Assembly: GCA_034440635.1 (NCBI GenBank)
Contig: JAOTON010002075.1
Span: forward strand, 372,001-436,000
DNA: 64,000 nt
Origin: Lepas anatifera
Lineage: Eukaryota; Arthropoda; Thecostraca; Lepadidae
Direction: 5' to 3'
Shown here: positions 32,191 through 42,530 of the stretch, in pieces
Numbering within the stretch: the stretch's first letter is position 1
Layout of the letters: every line of letters starts with the position of its first letter
Made by a program: the position numbers and the translations under genes
Notes under the pieces: generated by a model
Seen by the model: the letters and a program-made list of their open reading frames with translations, nothing else
Told to the model about the DNA's origin: nothing
Databases searched by the model: none

Positions 32191-33876
32191 GGGGAAAGTT
32201 GAAGTGGGGTGTCACGGACACCGTGGGTAAGACGGACACCCCCTGTTTGGGACGAACTGACAGCGCCACGACGGGGAAAAGCGTGTAATACGCTTCCTTT
32301 TAGCGCGCGTCGGTCGCAGAGCAACGTTGGGTCCGGTAAGCTCTCTAGGTTTTATACAATTTTCATAAATGTAAAAATTGCAACTCATGTGTTTTTTCAC
32401 AATCGAATTCGTAAGGTCATTGCATGGATGTTTCTATAGATACTTTACTGATATTACGTAATATGGCTCTTTAAGATGTTACATTTTGTTCACCGCAGTC
32501 GCTGACTGTGTAATCGCAATGGCGTCTGATTCATGTCCAAGTTTGTTTAGGAAGAGCAAAGTGGGGTAAGACGGACACCTCGCGTGGGGCAAGATGGGCA
32601 TGGTGTCTATGTTACCCCGCACAAGAGTATATTTAATTTTATATAATATAAGCTTAAATAAATACATTTTTCAAGGGTTTTGGGGTCCAGCGATACACCT
32701 GAGCGGAGGCAGATTGGCTGATGGTTTGGGGGTGAGGACACATGGCCCGAAATGCTGGAGAACATATAATTACATTTGGGGGTCATCCAGGTGCAGGTGT
32801 ACCCCTTGACCTTCAGCGCCCCCTGAAATGGCCACGGTGCCCCCTGAGAGATTGATGGGCCCCTAAAGTGTCGCTTCCAACCCCTCCCCTCAGGAGCGGG
32901 GGAGGGGCACTCTTAGGCTTAAGTAGAGGATTTGGCGCCCACCTGATAAGTTTTGAGTTCCAAAAGTGGCACCCTCTGGCAGGCACGCACCCAGGATTTT
33001 TATTGGGGTGAGGGGGGCGGCTGACGAGAGGGGGCAGCAGGCCGGTGGAGGGGGCGGCATTTGTCATCAGGGGACGCACTTGTTCACCCAAAGGGCGGCC
33101 AATTTTCGCATCCTGGTGAGAGCGGTGAATTGTTTGCTCCACGGACCTAGTGTATTTTTTTAGGGGGCGGCGTGTTGGATGCAGGGACAGTAAAGTCAGT
33201 GTAGGGGGCGGCATGTGGGTGCAGGGGCGGCAGTCAGCGTAGCACTGCCTCTAAAAGTCAGGTGAAGGCTCATCGTTCCCCTCGATGGGCGCCTTCGGCG
33301 CCCCACATGGATGGAGGTGGCACTTTGGAGCCAAAGCGTTTGGGGGCCCGGGCCCGCTGCCCCCCTGGGTGCGCGCCCGCCCCCTGGCCCGGATGGCGCC
33401 CCCGGTAAGGTGCCCCGCCCCCTGATCGGCGATCCTAGATCAACCTTTGTACAGTGTTGCTACAGCCCTTGATACTTAAATCCTCCGTCATAAAAAAATG
33501 AAAAAACATGACCCCTTTGAGCCTTTGACGAAAAGAGTAATAAAATGCCCCCTTCCCCGCGACGGACGGCAGTCTCCTAGTGGGTGGATGCAGATGGAAG
33601 TCTTCAAGGCCTGGTTCGTTCACTTTGTTCATCTTGTCCATCTTTCCCCATGTGGTGGCCATTTTACCCCATTAGGTGGGGCGAAATGGACTTTTGCTAC
33701 TTTTTTCCAAACTTAACGCGAATTTTAATATGATAATAGCAGACACATAGCTGCTTGCACAGCGATAGATAAATGTCTGAAGTATCTCTACAGCCAAAAT
33801 AGGAACGAAAAGAGCTCATTAAGTCATCGAAAACTCACACCATCGCTACGGTGTCCGTGACCCTTCACTTTCCCTC
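32191..33876. mobile_element. TA-flanked element E3 (taagacggaca family), interrupted
   Basis: Left end TA|ggggaaagttgaagtgggg then tgtcacggacaccg. Right end is the complement of TA|gagggaaagtgaaggg then tcacggacaccg. Both flanks are TA, as in Tc1/mariner/pogo insertions. The family motif gggtaagacggacac occurs at about 32226 and at 32564, some 370 bp from the left end. A hairpin with arms gtccatctttcccca / tggggcgaaatggac (33636-33691) ends 185 bp from the right end. The same layout is found at 38251-39090 and 49562-50446. No transposase frame. A GC-rich unrelated segment of about 0.75 kb lies inside. Confidence 0.78.
32700..33455. repeat. GC-rich dispersed repeat inserted in E3
   Basis: Carries cagcgccccctgaaatgg, tgatgggcccctaaag, and later ggatggcgcccccggtaagg, matching the vocabulary of 1-95 and 6950-7200. 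It lies between the left and right parts of E3 and explains why that copy is twice as long as its relatives. Exact borders are uncertain. Confidence 0.55.
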
Positions 33877-34209
33877 TACACAGTGTTGGATACCTAGCTG
33901 CAATTTAATCTAATGGCGTGAACTTGAATATACATTAAAAGTACATTCACTCAGGACCTTTGCGCTGTCCTCGATAAGAGGGTAGCTGTTTTAACTTTGC
34001 CCCGGGAGAGAAGAATCATGTTGCCAGGGATCCCCGGTAAGCTTCTGCAGCATCGAACACTGAACGCAGTCGCTTCCCAGAAGCACTTCATACATGGCAG
34101 TCAAAACTGAAATTCCCAAAACATTGAAAGATAAGGCTAAAGTAAATGGAATTTGGTGTTCATCCTCCAATTATGATGTTCCTGCATTCCTACCTATTTC
34201 AGTTTGGTT
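33877..34209. other. No gene seen
   Basis: Short anonymous segment, AT-neutral. No element termini found. Confidence 0.5.
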
Positions 34210-35110
34210 CACTACGCCGCCATTCTCCATGGTCTGACACACGCCTCTGCACATTGCATCCCCAATCTCAATGGTCTACAGGGGCGTAGCTAAGGGGAGG
34301 GGGCGGCAGGGACAGCCGCCCCCCTGAGGGCCCGAAGAGCCCCTTGAGGGCACGATTCTGTAACAAGCAGGGCGCTTTTTACCCATCAGGGCCCTTTTGG
34401 CGCTGTCCCAGGGGCCCTTTTCGGGGCGCCGCTCCCCTGAGCGAAATCCTGGCTACGCCCCTGATGGTCTAGGTACACCTTTGCGCACTGGGCTCACATT
34501 GCTCATGGTCTGAGCACGTCTGTGCGCACTACACCCCGATTCTCAGTGGTCTTAGCACGCCCCTATGCTATCCATCCGCATTTTGACTCCTGTGCTCATG
34601 TGTCTGAGCACACCTATGCTACCTTACACATTCAACCCCGTGTTTTGCTATCTGAGCACGCCTCTGCGCACTGTACCATCTTTCCCCCTTCGTCTGGACA
34701 CGCCTTTGCACAAGTTACTCCCCCATTATCAATTATCTGAGCACACTTTTGCGCACGGGACACCATCCCCATGGTCTGACAACGCCTGTGCGTTGTGCAT
34801 CCCCTTCTCAGTGGGCTGAGCACGCCCCTGTGCTGTCACCCCTTTGTGGGCTGGCACCCCTGCGCTTTTTGGGTCTCCTTCTCAGTGGGCTGAGCACGCC
34901 CCTGCGCTGTGCACACCCCTTCTCAGTGGGCTGAGCACGCCCCTGCGCTGTGCACACCCGTTCTTAAGCGTCTGAACACGTCTATCATAATATTCCACAT
35001 TCAGTGCCCTATTCTGCTCCCTGAGCACGCTGCTGCGCACTGCACCACGATCTGATTACGCCTCTCCGTACTTCATCCACATTGGAATCCTCATTCTCTT
35101 ATCTCAGCAC
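34210..35110. repeat. Degenerate minisatellite tggtctgagcacgcctctgc
   Basis: Units of about 41-58 bp share (c)tgagcacgcc(c/t)ctgcgc and a cccc(t/a)ttctcagtgg tail. Two adjacent units at 34881 and 34922 are nearly identical with a 41-bp period. A hAT MITE (34279-34463) interrupts one unit. The overlapping plus frames here are repeat artefacts. Confidence 0.75.
34279..34463. mobile_element. hAT MITE, family 3 (185 bp), perfect TSD
   Basis: Termini CAGGGGCGTAGCTAAGGGG and the complement of CAGGGGCGTAGCCAGGATTT. Flanks ATGGTCTA at 34271-34278 and 34464-34471. GC-rich body with aggggcccttttcgggg. Its target was a unit of the surrounding minisatellite. Confidence 0.92.
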
Positions 35111-35447
35111 GACACGACTGAGCATTAACCCCAGTGCTTTTGGTCAGATGGCGTTACTCAGAATGATGTATGTTATGCTATGACGTCATAGCTAAGGTTA
35201 CTTGGTGTTAAGAACATGATCGTTGGTTAAGGTCAAACCCTCATTTCCCCTCTAAACGTTGGTCTATGAAAATTGGCTCTAATGTATATAATTAAGATTT
35301 CCACAAACGACAAAAATGCATTTGTCTAGCCCTCTCGGTTGTCGAGATCTTAGGAGGGAGTAGACCTCCATAGGACCCCCTCCATTGTGCGTTGACGCCA
35401 GATCCCTCTCCACTGCATGCCAGGAAGTTTAAACATGCACGTACAGG
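35111..35447. mobile_element. Remnant of a TTAA element C relative
   Basis: tgtcgagatcttaggagggagtagacctcc (about 35340-35370) and ccattgtgcgttgacgcc (about 35382) follow the order of the right end of the element at 28356-29128 (ctcgagatcttaggggggta). TTAA is not preserved. Upstream, aaggtcaaaccctcat is a single half-site. Confidence 0.4.
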
Positions 35448-35455
35448 GTCAGGAG

Positions 35456-35500
35456 CAGTGGCGGATTCAAAGGGGCAATGAATTTCTGAATCCGCCACTG
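35456..35500. mobile_element. Micro-hAT: 45-bp element that is almost only terminal repeats
   Basis: CAGTGGCGGATTCA, then 17 bp, then TGAATCCGCCACTG, a perfect 14-bp inverted repeat. Flanking octamers are gtcaggag and cccaggag, identical over the last six bases. It is probably an internally deleted hAT MITE left as two joined termini. Confidence 0.7.
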
Positions 35501-35517
35501 CCCAGGAGGTACATACC

Positions 35518-36221
35518 TCAGCATGTTAGGAAATCAAATGTGACTTTAGCGTATCGCATCAGCAGCACGCAGGCGGCTGGATTAACCCCAGGCGGCACCC
35601 AAAACACCGGCGGCAGCCCAAAGTCGCCCTCTGTGACTAGGGGCGCTGCTGAACCATTTAAGAGCACCCATATATCAAGTACGAACTGGCAGGATTTTCT
35701 CTTGCCTTGAGATGCATCCCAGAAATCCAGAAACGCCCCTAAGGTATTTTGCAGGATGTTACGCAGAGTCACTCTTGGAATTGAAAAAGTGTTTGAAATT
35801 GCGACGCCTTTCGTGCTTTTATGGACGGGGGCGCCCACTATGCGAGCAGTTTTCGTTATCAAGTTTGCCCGTGTGGCCCACTATGGGATGAAGACTTGCT
35901 CTCTGGTGGCGGCGCAGCTGCCCCGACAGGCGCGCTTCCAGCACCGAAGGCCCGTATATCCGCCTTGTTCCGCCAATGGTGGTACACTCCTGGCGTTGTC
36001 TTCGCGCGTCTGCCCTGGAACCTCTGGCCTTTTCTCCAAACAACAGCGGAGGTCGGACACTGTTGAATGATGCAACTGGCGTGTACCCGACTCCATGCCA
36101 CACCCGGCGCCGGCGCTTCACTGCCAGCACGCGATACAGGGCTGTTGTAGCCACGACCAGCCTCTGAACGTGCTGCCCAGAGCTGAAGACAGCAGCTGAC
36201 CGAGCACTGACACTGTGTCAT
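35518..36221 (-). pseudogene. Overlapping minus-strand frames, possibly a decayed PIF/Harbinger-type transposase N-terminus
   Basis: A minus frame starting at 36154 reads ALYRVLAVKRRRRVW, and a shifted frame (35862 to 35518) reads VAISNTFSIPRVTLRNILQN and then LGAFLDFWDA. The order of a basic R-rich W segment followed by 'l...F.is..Ti..il..t..a' recalls the N-terminal half of PIF/Harbinger transposases, broken by frameshifts. No catalytic DDE region is visible. The resemblance is weak and from memory. It could equally be chance frames in GC-rich DNA. Confidence 0.2.
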
Positions 36222-37117
36222 CAGTGGGAACCGTTCTCAGCCGGTATTCTTGGCTGGAACTGGAACATGGGCCACTGTTCTGTCAGCAGCACCAGCGCTG
36301 GTCAACGTGGACCGCAGTAAACAGCACACAATGTACGGCTTAGCTTTGTTTAGATCTACGGCTGATACAAGCTTTCAGGGTTCAGAAGGACAGGGACAGG
36401 GTTCAGAAGCTACTGTTTTGGTGCACAGCACAGTTTTCCCACTGTCTCCTATAAACCCAGATAAGCATATCGTTGGCCTGAATTTAGTCTCAATTTGTGT
36501 AGCGCACACAAGAGTTGTCGGAAAAGCGATATAAAGGGATTCTCGAAGACTCAGCATGTCTCTGTGCTGACCGGACAATGAATGAAATATTCCAAAGTGC
36601 ATGGATGATATTTTTCCTGTGGCCACTTACAGCGTAACACGTGATGTGTTGCCTGCTAACGATTCCAATTACCATGGGTAGATGCATTAATTGCGCCTGT
36701 ATCAATCGTACCTACATTTCTGATGTTGAGACGTGAATTCTGGGGAAATATCGGCTGTCTTATACCTAAACGTCTAGAAGAGTCCCAGTGCGGGGAAAGA
36801 GCCAGAGAAAAATTTAACCATGACCATAAACATTTATTTTCCTCTTCCACACATTGCGTAAATAGGCGTGCTGTCAAAATTGGTATATGTATGCTCACTA
36901 TGCTGTAACTAATTAAAAGATTCTTCGAAATTTGATGTTATGGGAATCGCTGTCTATATAGACCAGGACTCACCGTACAAAACTTCAAGAATTTATAAAA
37001 AAAATTGAGGATTAGATGGCAGGGTTGGCACTGCCCACTACCCACCGTCCGGGTTTGTTGGTTGTTTAGTGTTTTTTTTAATGGATAGAAACCACCCGTT
37101 TTTTCAAAATTCATTTT
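36222..37117. other. No gene seen
   Basis: Frames up to 94 codons without recognised motifs. No repeats shared with the window. Confidence 0.45.
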
Positions 37118-37960
37118 CTAGATGCCCGGTAGCGGCCACTGCACCGCTACACGGCTCCAGCCGCAGCCGATCAGCTGACCCCGCGCCCTCAGCCGCGGCG
37201 CGGTCAGCCGACCACCGCCGCCGGCACAGGCGCGCGCCGGGTCACTGCCACCACACCAGCGACCCAACCGGCCGACCAACCAGAGCGCGACCTGGTCACG
37301 TGACCACTGCCGGCCGGGTATAAAGGCGCGCTGCGTGGTGACAACACCCACTTTAGAGGCGGGCAAAGGTGCTTTGCACAGAACGCCTTATAAAAGCCCT
37401 TAACTAACTAACTGACAACAACGGTCAGTTCGCCAGGGCTACTCTCTGGGCTGGTCCACTCCTCCACCGCTGCATTGCGATCACTCGCCAGGGCCACTCC
37501 CTGGAGTGTTTCGTTCCCTCCCAGTTACACTGACAATACCGTCGTGTCATTGGGTCTGCACTCTTGACTGAGCAGAACCCTGCTCACTGCAAGTCCGATT
37601 TCGGTTTGCAGCCGTCGCTGAATTCATTGTCAATTACGGCATCGAACCTGCCGGCGATTTATTCCTCGCCGTCACACGCTCTTCCAATCACTCACGCTCT
37701 CACTCACTCTACACGCGTTCATATCCGAGTGTTACGTATTTCTCTGGGATTTTGTTATTTCCCATTGGAATGGGTATATGTTCCCATTTGTAAATATTGG
37801 CACTGTTGTTGTCGGTCATCATTTTTGTCTCTCATCCGCTGTTTGGCAATTGCATCAATAAATTGGACATTATCATCGTCGACTTCTTTCTTTCCTTCGA
37901 TTGGTAGATTGAATAAGGCCTTACGTGGCCAAGTTGAATCCTACAGCCCCGAGCAAAAAT
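37118..37960 (+). promoter_or_regulatory. Promoter-like block; candidate solo LTR
   Basis: A very GC- and CpG-rich stretch (37130-37320) contains a perfect palindrome ggtcacgtgacc (E-box, 37294) and is followed by a TATA box, gggtataaagg (37317). A second ttataaaag is at 37389, and a polyadenylation signal aataaa is at 37857. The order GC-rich U3-like, TATA, then AATAAA within 0.8 kb is what an LTR would show. I cannot find TG...CA ends with a 4-6-bp duplication, so a host-type promoter is also possible. The 145-codon frame at 37564 has no recognised domain. Confidence 0.4.
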
Positions 37961-38250
37961 TTGGCCTTTATTGCTCTTCACATCACTTTAAAAGCTACTA
38001 AGCCTTGGTATGTGTAGAATATTCCAAAGTTTGGCAGAATTAGTACCATATGGCACCTCATACAACCCGTTCGAAAAGCGCATAGGGAAATTGTTACCGC
38101 CTTACATGTTGTCCAAATTGCATATTGTGCAATACAAATTTTTATTTTTTTCGCCACAGGTAAACGTCGCTGGATAAGACCAATACTGCCTCTGAATATG
38201 ACGTTAGTTTTTCTGCATCATGTAGTTTTCCAGAATTAAACCTATATATA
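37961..38250. other. No gene seen
   Basis: AT-rich spacer. Confidence 0.5.
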
Positions 38251-39090
38251 GGGTAAGGGCGGGTAAGAGTACGCAGGAGATAAGAGTACGCAGCAGCTGT
38301 TTTGGTTACTTAGCAGCAATTGAGATGGTGGATACACTGGTATAAAAAAGCAAGGTCAGTGCCTAGGCTGCACACCAAAATTCAACGAACTCCTCTTCCT
38401 TTCCGCGGGAGTACAGAACAAAATAAGCTTGTGGGCACTCTTGAAGCAATATTTCTTAACTGAGTTAACTTGTAGACCATGCTTCTATTATCAAAACTAT
38501 TGTATTACTGTCTGTCATCAGCAAGAAAGCTGAGCTAGGAGTGTGCTCCAAGACCGGAGCTCACGCTAAAACGCCTGCCAACATGTTTATGAAGACTTTC
38601 TTCCGAAGGGAGCATGTCCGGCAAGAGTACGCAGTAAACCATTGGGCAAGAGTGCGCATGCTTAAGAGATGGGAAAATTTAATTTTCGATCGGGACAGAG
38701 TCCGCAATTCATATTTGGAAAACCAAACGTTGCAAAATAGTTCTTGTATATTCAGAACGGTATACAATCATACAATCGCCTTGTTTGGCGACAAAAAAAA
38801 CTTCGCAACATGGCCTATGCACCTAAAGCACAGTGGGGCATCAATGCCTACTCCAGCCGCCTCTCTTGCGTACTCTTACCGACCCACTCCGGCAAGAGTA
38901 CGCATGTGACTTTTTGTTTTTGATGGGCTCGTGGCGAGTTTCTTTCAGAGACATCGAGTTGAAACATGGACCATACATAGACAATGCTTTAGGCTAAACA
39001 GCCACATACAAATTTTAGCTGTTAGACTTAGTTAGGAGAAAAGTGAAAGCCCTTAGAAAGTTAAGTGCGTACTCTTGCACGGACTTCCCC
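38251..39090. mobile_element. TA-flanked element E2 (taagagtacgca family), 840 bp
   Basis: Left end TA|gggtaagggcgggtaagagt; right end is the complement of TA|ggggaagtccgtgcaagagt, with TA on both sides. The motif (t/c)aagagtacgca occurs twice at the left end (38264, 38281), twice about 370 bp in (38621, 38645), as a hairpin at 38868-38903 (arms gcgtactcttacc / ggcaagagtacgc, 10-nt loop) ending 187 bp from the right end, and at the right end (39066). A 122-codon plus frame inside has no transposase motif. The layout equals that of E1 and E3. Confidence 0.82.
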
Positions 39091-39342
39091 TATCTTCATT
39101 AATTTATAAACATCTCTGCAGGGTCAAAATATGCCAAAGTAACCGTGCAGTCTCAGATTATGACTCTTACTGACTTTGACCTAAAACACACGAATAGTTT
39201 CTTTGTCCAGCTCATGGAACCTCTCAGGCTTATGATGGTAGAATCACATGGTGCTGTACTCCAGGCGCGCAGGTGGGGCGACGCCGGCTGGAGACTGGTT
39301 GGCGGCCTCTGTGATTTGTTAGTTGATTATAAGAAGGACCCC
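39091..39342. other. No gene seen
   Basis: Short anonymous segment. Confidence 0.5.
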
Positions 39343-39570
39343 TATATGGACTGGTGGGGTGGGGGGGCCAGGGGAGCTAGTTCTGGCCCTGGTGGGCGTG
39401 GGCTGGGGGGGGTGGGGGGGGGGGGGGGCGGGGGATGGTGGCTGGGGGCCTGGGCGGAAATTGGGGCGGGTTGGGGGCGAGGGGGGCCTGTGGGGCCGGG
39501 TGGGGGTGGGTAACCGTGGGGGGGGGGGGGCGGGGGGGGGGGAGGGGCGGTGGGGGGGCGTAGACATGGT
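39343..39570 (+). repeat. Extreme G-run block
   Basis: More than 200 bp with repeated runs of 5-15 G on the plus strand, broken by T, A or C. It satisfies the G3+N1-7 quadruplex rule many times over. Long frames in all plus registers (Gly/Trp/Arg) and minus registers (Pro) are artefacts of composition. Assembly errors are likely here. Confidence 0.85.
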
Positions 39571-39780
39571 CTCGGACCTGGCTGAAAGTTGGTTTCGGGG
39601 GTCCCCAGATGCGGTCCTTGGAGCCCCCAGAGTTGGTTTCGGGGAGGCCCAAGAATTGTTCTCAGGGCCCCCCAAGAGCCGTTCTCGGGCGACTCAAGGG
39701 TTTTTTCTGGGGGGGAGAGGTTTTGTGTCAAGGCGCCGGCCAATTTTTCTCAGATTGGCCAAATAATTAGTGTTGGGGGT
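39571..39780 (+). repeat. Fragment of ggtttcgggggtcccc minisatellite
   Basis: Units such as gttggtttcgggg.(g)tcccca and ttgttctcagggccccccaa at ~24-27-bp spacing. These match the hAT-internal minisatellite at 22.1-24.9 kb in the same orientation as its later, drifted units. Confidence 0.6.
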
Positions 39781-39888
39781 ACCCCACAGATGGTCCCGGA
39801 TCACAAGAAAAATAATAACAAGGATACCAAACTGTATTTAGCTAGATAGGCAAAGAAACAAGCAAGGTGGCTCAAGCAAGGTAGCCGC

Positions 39889-40205
39889 CCCGGTAGCTCA
39901 GATGGAAGAGCATTGGGCTCCGGCCCATTGCTCAGAAGCATGCAGTGGCAATGCATGTGCAGGCTTGGGATCGGTTCCCCTGAGACGCTCCGGCGCTCAA
40001 TAGTTTACCCGTCGTACAGGTCGGCTGGCAACTGACTGGTGAGGGGGTGACCTGAGCGGGGCGGCCGTCCCTGTGCTTTGTGGGACGTTAAACTTTGGCT
40101 TCTAAATCAACCCTTCATTGTGGGAGTTGCTCGTTGGGGTGGTGGGGTCGGGGTATCCGTGACAAGTCAATTGATGACTTTAGTGAGACTTCGACTCCAA
40201 CAGTC
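39889..40205 (+). mobile_element. tRNA-derived SINE, copy 2
   Basis: Head gccgccccggtagctcag (A box), internal gggatcggttcccctgag (B-box-like), then a conserved body (gtttacccgtcgtacagg, gggacgttaaactttgg) and tail agtgagacttcgactccaac. Matches the reverse copy at 2245-2571 along its whole length. Confidence 0.82.
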
Positions 40206-40530
40206 GAACTGAGAACATGGACAAAATTTATAAAAAAGTAGGAAAACAGCCCATAAATTCACGTGAAGCACACTGATTCACTCCACGATCCCATCAGCCA
40301 CCGCTGACGTTCTTTTCATTTTCATCAACGACCTTTGCACTTGGGACCCCGTGCAGTACACCCGAGCCTTCGTTCACCCCCGCTTCCCTTTGAGCAAATC
40401 ATGGATACGCCCCTGCTGTGCTCAGATAATTATGGATTTTATTAAGGTACCGGAGTTGACTTTCAGCGCTAGAGTTGACCGTGAGGAAAATGAGCTACTG
40501 GTTTAGAAAACGAATTAAAAGTAAATTTCT
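40206..40530. other. No gene seen
   Basis: Anonymous sequence. Contains the phrase gagcaaatcatggatacgcccctg (40393-40416), an isolated hAT-like right terminus. Confidence 0.45.
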
Positions 40531-40606
40531 GTGGGGCGCGGTGGTATGGTGATTATCACACCTACTTTCTACGGGGTCGCCCGGGCTTACGTCCTGTGGA
40601 TTTCTT
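40531..40606 (+). mobile_element. tRNA-like SINE head interrupted by another SINE
   Basis: ggggcgcggtggtatggtga (A-box-like, tRNA style) with ttatcacacctactttctac and a B-box-like ggtcgcccgggc. It is interrupted at 40607 by a second SINE and appears to resume at 40821. It is too degenerate for a functional tRNA. Confidence 0.45.
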
Positions 40607-40820
40607 GAGTACGGATAATAATAATAATTTTTGGCCCTTATCTACGCACCAACTGCCAGGGTCATATGGTGTCGCCAGCTCTTTCCCTGTTGGAAGGGTT
40701 TCTCGGGAGCCAGCTTGCTCCTTATTCAAGAAAGCCGCCGGGCCTTGAACCCGGGTCGGCTGAATGGAAGCTACGCTGACTACGCTGACCACTCTACTGC
40801 CGCGCCCCCAAGAGTACGGA
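40607..40820 (-). mobile_element. tRNA-derived SINE (second family) with 9-bp TSD
   Basis: The body at 40616-40811 lies between direct repeats GAGTACGGA (40607-40615 and 40812-40820). On the minus strand it begins ggggcgcggcagtagagtgg (A box), has ccgacccgggttcaaggccc (B box) and ends in a (att)n tail, exactly as a retroposed tRNA SINE should. The tail-side sequence cgcaccaactgccagggtca recurs at 47820-47840 in a second, truncated copy. Confidence 0.88.
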
Positions 40821-41095
40821 GAATCCGGCTCCTGAGAGAACAACAGGAACAAGAGTCGACGACGCCGTATAACCATGGCAGTGGGTGGGTTGATAAGCCA
40901 AACATTTGTTATTCTAATCCAAAGCCAATTCCTTTGTCTTATCTATGGGTGACCATAAAACTAAGCTGGGTTATGAACGCTGTCGTTCATCGGGTACTTC
41001 AGAACAGCTTGGGGAAGATGTGCTTCCCTTCCTCTCCTTTCCTCGAGACAAATACTGAAAAGTAACGATGATATTGATAGCATCACAGTCTTCAC
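40821..41095. other. No gene seen
   Basis: Anonymous. Probably the tail of the SINE interrupted at 40607, then spacer. Confidence 0.4.
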
Positions 41096-41219
41096 ACCCG
41101 CACTGGAGGGGGTCTGGCACTAACGCGCACTGGAGGGGGGCCTGGTAGGCTCCCCCTAAGATCTCGGAAACTAAGAGGGTTAGAAAAACGCCACTTGGTA
41201 GGTGGGTGGGGGCTATAGT

Positions 41220-41760
41220 GATCTACATGATGACCAATTTTCATTGACCTAGGTCAATATCTTCAAGGTCAAACGAGGTCGTAAAGGTCAAATATTGGCC
41301 ATTCTGGGGATCGATTGGTAAATGCTGTGATATGCAGGAAAATGGCGGGAATGAGCTAAAGACGGACAAGGTTCATAGAGAAGAGGTCTCAAAGAGGCTT
41401 CCCCACAACTTTTGGGTCAGGGTCATTCAAGATCATTGACCTTTAAGGTCACCATATGGTATACTACTTATTATGTACACTTTGACTAACACTGTAGCCA
41501 CTGTTTGGCGGGAAATGAGGATTGACCTTTCCCAATGACCTTTGACCTTGACCTTTAACCTTGACCTTTGTATTGGGGTACCCTACCGATGACGTCATAG
41601 CATAATATATGTCAGACGGGGTAACGGCATTTGGCCGGACGCACAGTGGTCAGTGACCTTGAAAGTGCAGATATGACCTTGACCTGTGACATTTGACCTT
41701 GACCTTGACTTTCATGTGAAGTGACCTTGACATATACTCTCGCTTATATGACGTTATGAC
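41220..41760. promoter_or_regulatory. Dense nuclear-receptor half-site cluster
   Basis: At 41536-41548 tgacctttgacct is a perfect DR1 (AGGTCAAAGGTCA on the minus strand), the consensus for RXR/HNF4-type receptors. It runs into further ttgacct units with 0-1-bp spacing up to about 41570. Extended sites tcaaggtca (FTZ-F1/ERR type) also occur. More than 20 half-sites lie in 540 bp. Binding is inferred from sequence only. Confidence 0.55.
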
Positions 41761-41859
41761 GTCACCACTCGGTCTTTCTTCAATGCAAGCTAACTGGTCC
41801 GACCGCGCGTTTACGGCGATCTCAAAATGCAGGTCTGACTTTGAAAGCCTATAAGTGAA

Positions 41860-42530
41860 AAAATTTTCGGCCGATTTTCAAAAAGTCTTCACCAATCGAC
41901 GCGCTATTAAATTCTGCTCCTTCTGCGTTCGGCTCCTCACTAATATATCGATCCCAAAAAAGTTGCGAAGCGTTTTCTTTAGAGCAAATTTTTCAAGTGG
42001 GACATCTATATTAGGAAACAAGGGACAGATCATTTGGTTCCATGTTCTCGGTCCATGAATTGATAAAGCACATTTTCTATACACTGTAGCAGCAAAAGGA
42101 ACCTCAAAATGTTGTACCAATCGGGTATTTGTTGGTGTGTGAATGGCAAAGAGGGATGAAATTACACCTGGAATTTCTTTTTAGTGCTTGTGCAATAATA
42201 ACAATATTCTGTTCTAGTATTATATCATGCATCTTTACCAGTCTATACTTGATAAACAGACAGTTTGTTGGTGATAAATATGGTTTTTTAGCTATTATTC
42301 TTACTGCCCGTTTCTGCAATTTAAAGAGCTTTTCTATTTTAGTAATATAACTATTCCCCCAGACAGCAGCACAATAATTGAAGTAAGGTAGTATCAGTGA
42401 ATTATATAAACACTTAAGCTCACGTGAGGTCAATGAAAATTTGGCTCTACACTGATAGAAATTTTTATTCCTATGTGCTCTATCTAATCCGGAATCACGG
42501 TCTGTTCGAGCATAAAATGATGCCATGAAA
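41860..42530 (-). pseudogene. Jockey/CR1-like non-LTR retrotransposon, C-terminal fragment
   Basis: Minus frame 42526-42104 reads LKCLYNSLILPYFNYCAAVW, then KIEKLFKLQKRAVRIIAKK, the classic C-terminal block after the RT domain (LY.SlI.pyl.Yc..vWg...k.l..Lq.kaiRii). A second frame, 42120-41878, overlaps by a frameshift and continues with SIHGPRTWNQMICPLFPNID, matching the final 'G...WN.lP..i' block. The catalytic RT part is absent upstream, as expected for a 5'-truncated copy. Dead. Confidence 0.85.

Noticed and set aside
39145..39849. Gly/Trp-rich and Pro-rich frames up to 147 codons
   Set aside because: Translation of G-runs and the adjacent minisatellite; composition artefact.
39889..40000. 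tRNA gene candidate (gtagctcagatgg...)
   Set aside because: A and B boxes are separated by non-tRNA sequence, no cloverleaf, and a second dispersed copy exists: a SINE.
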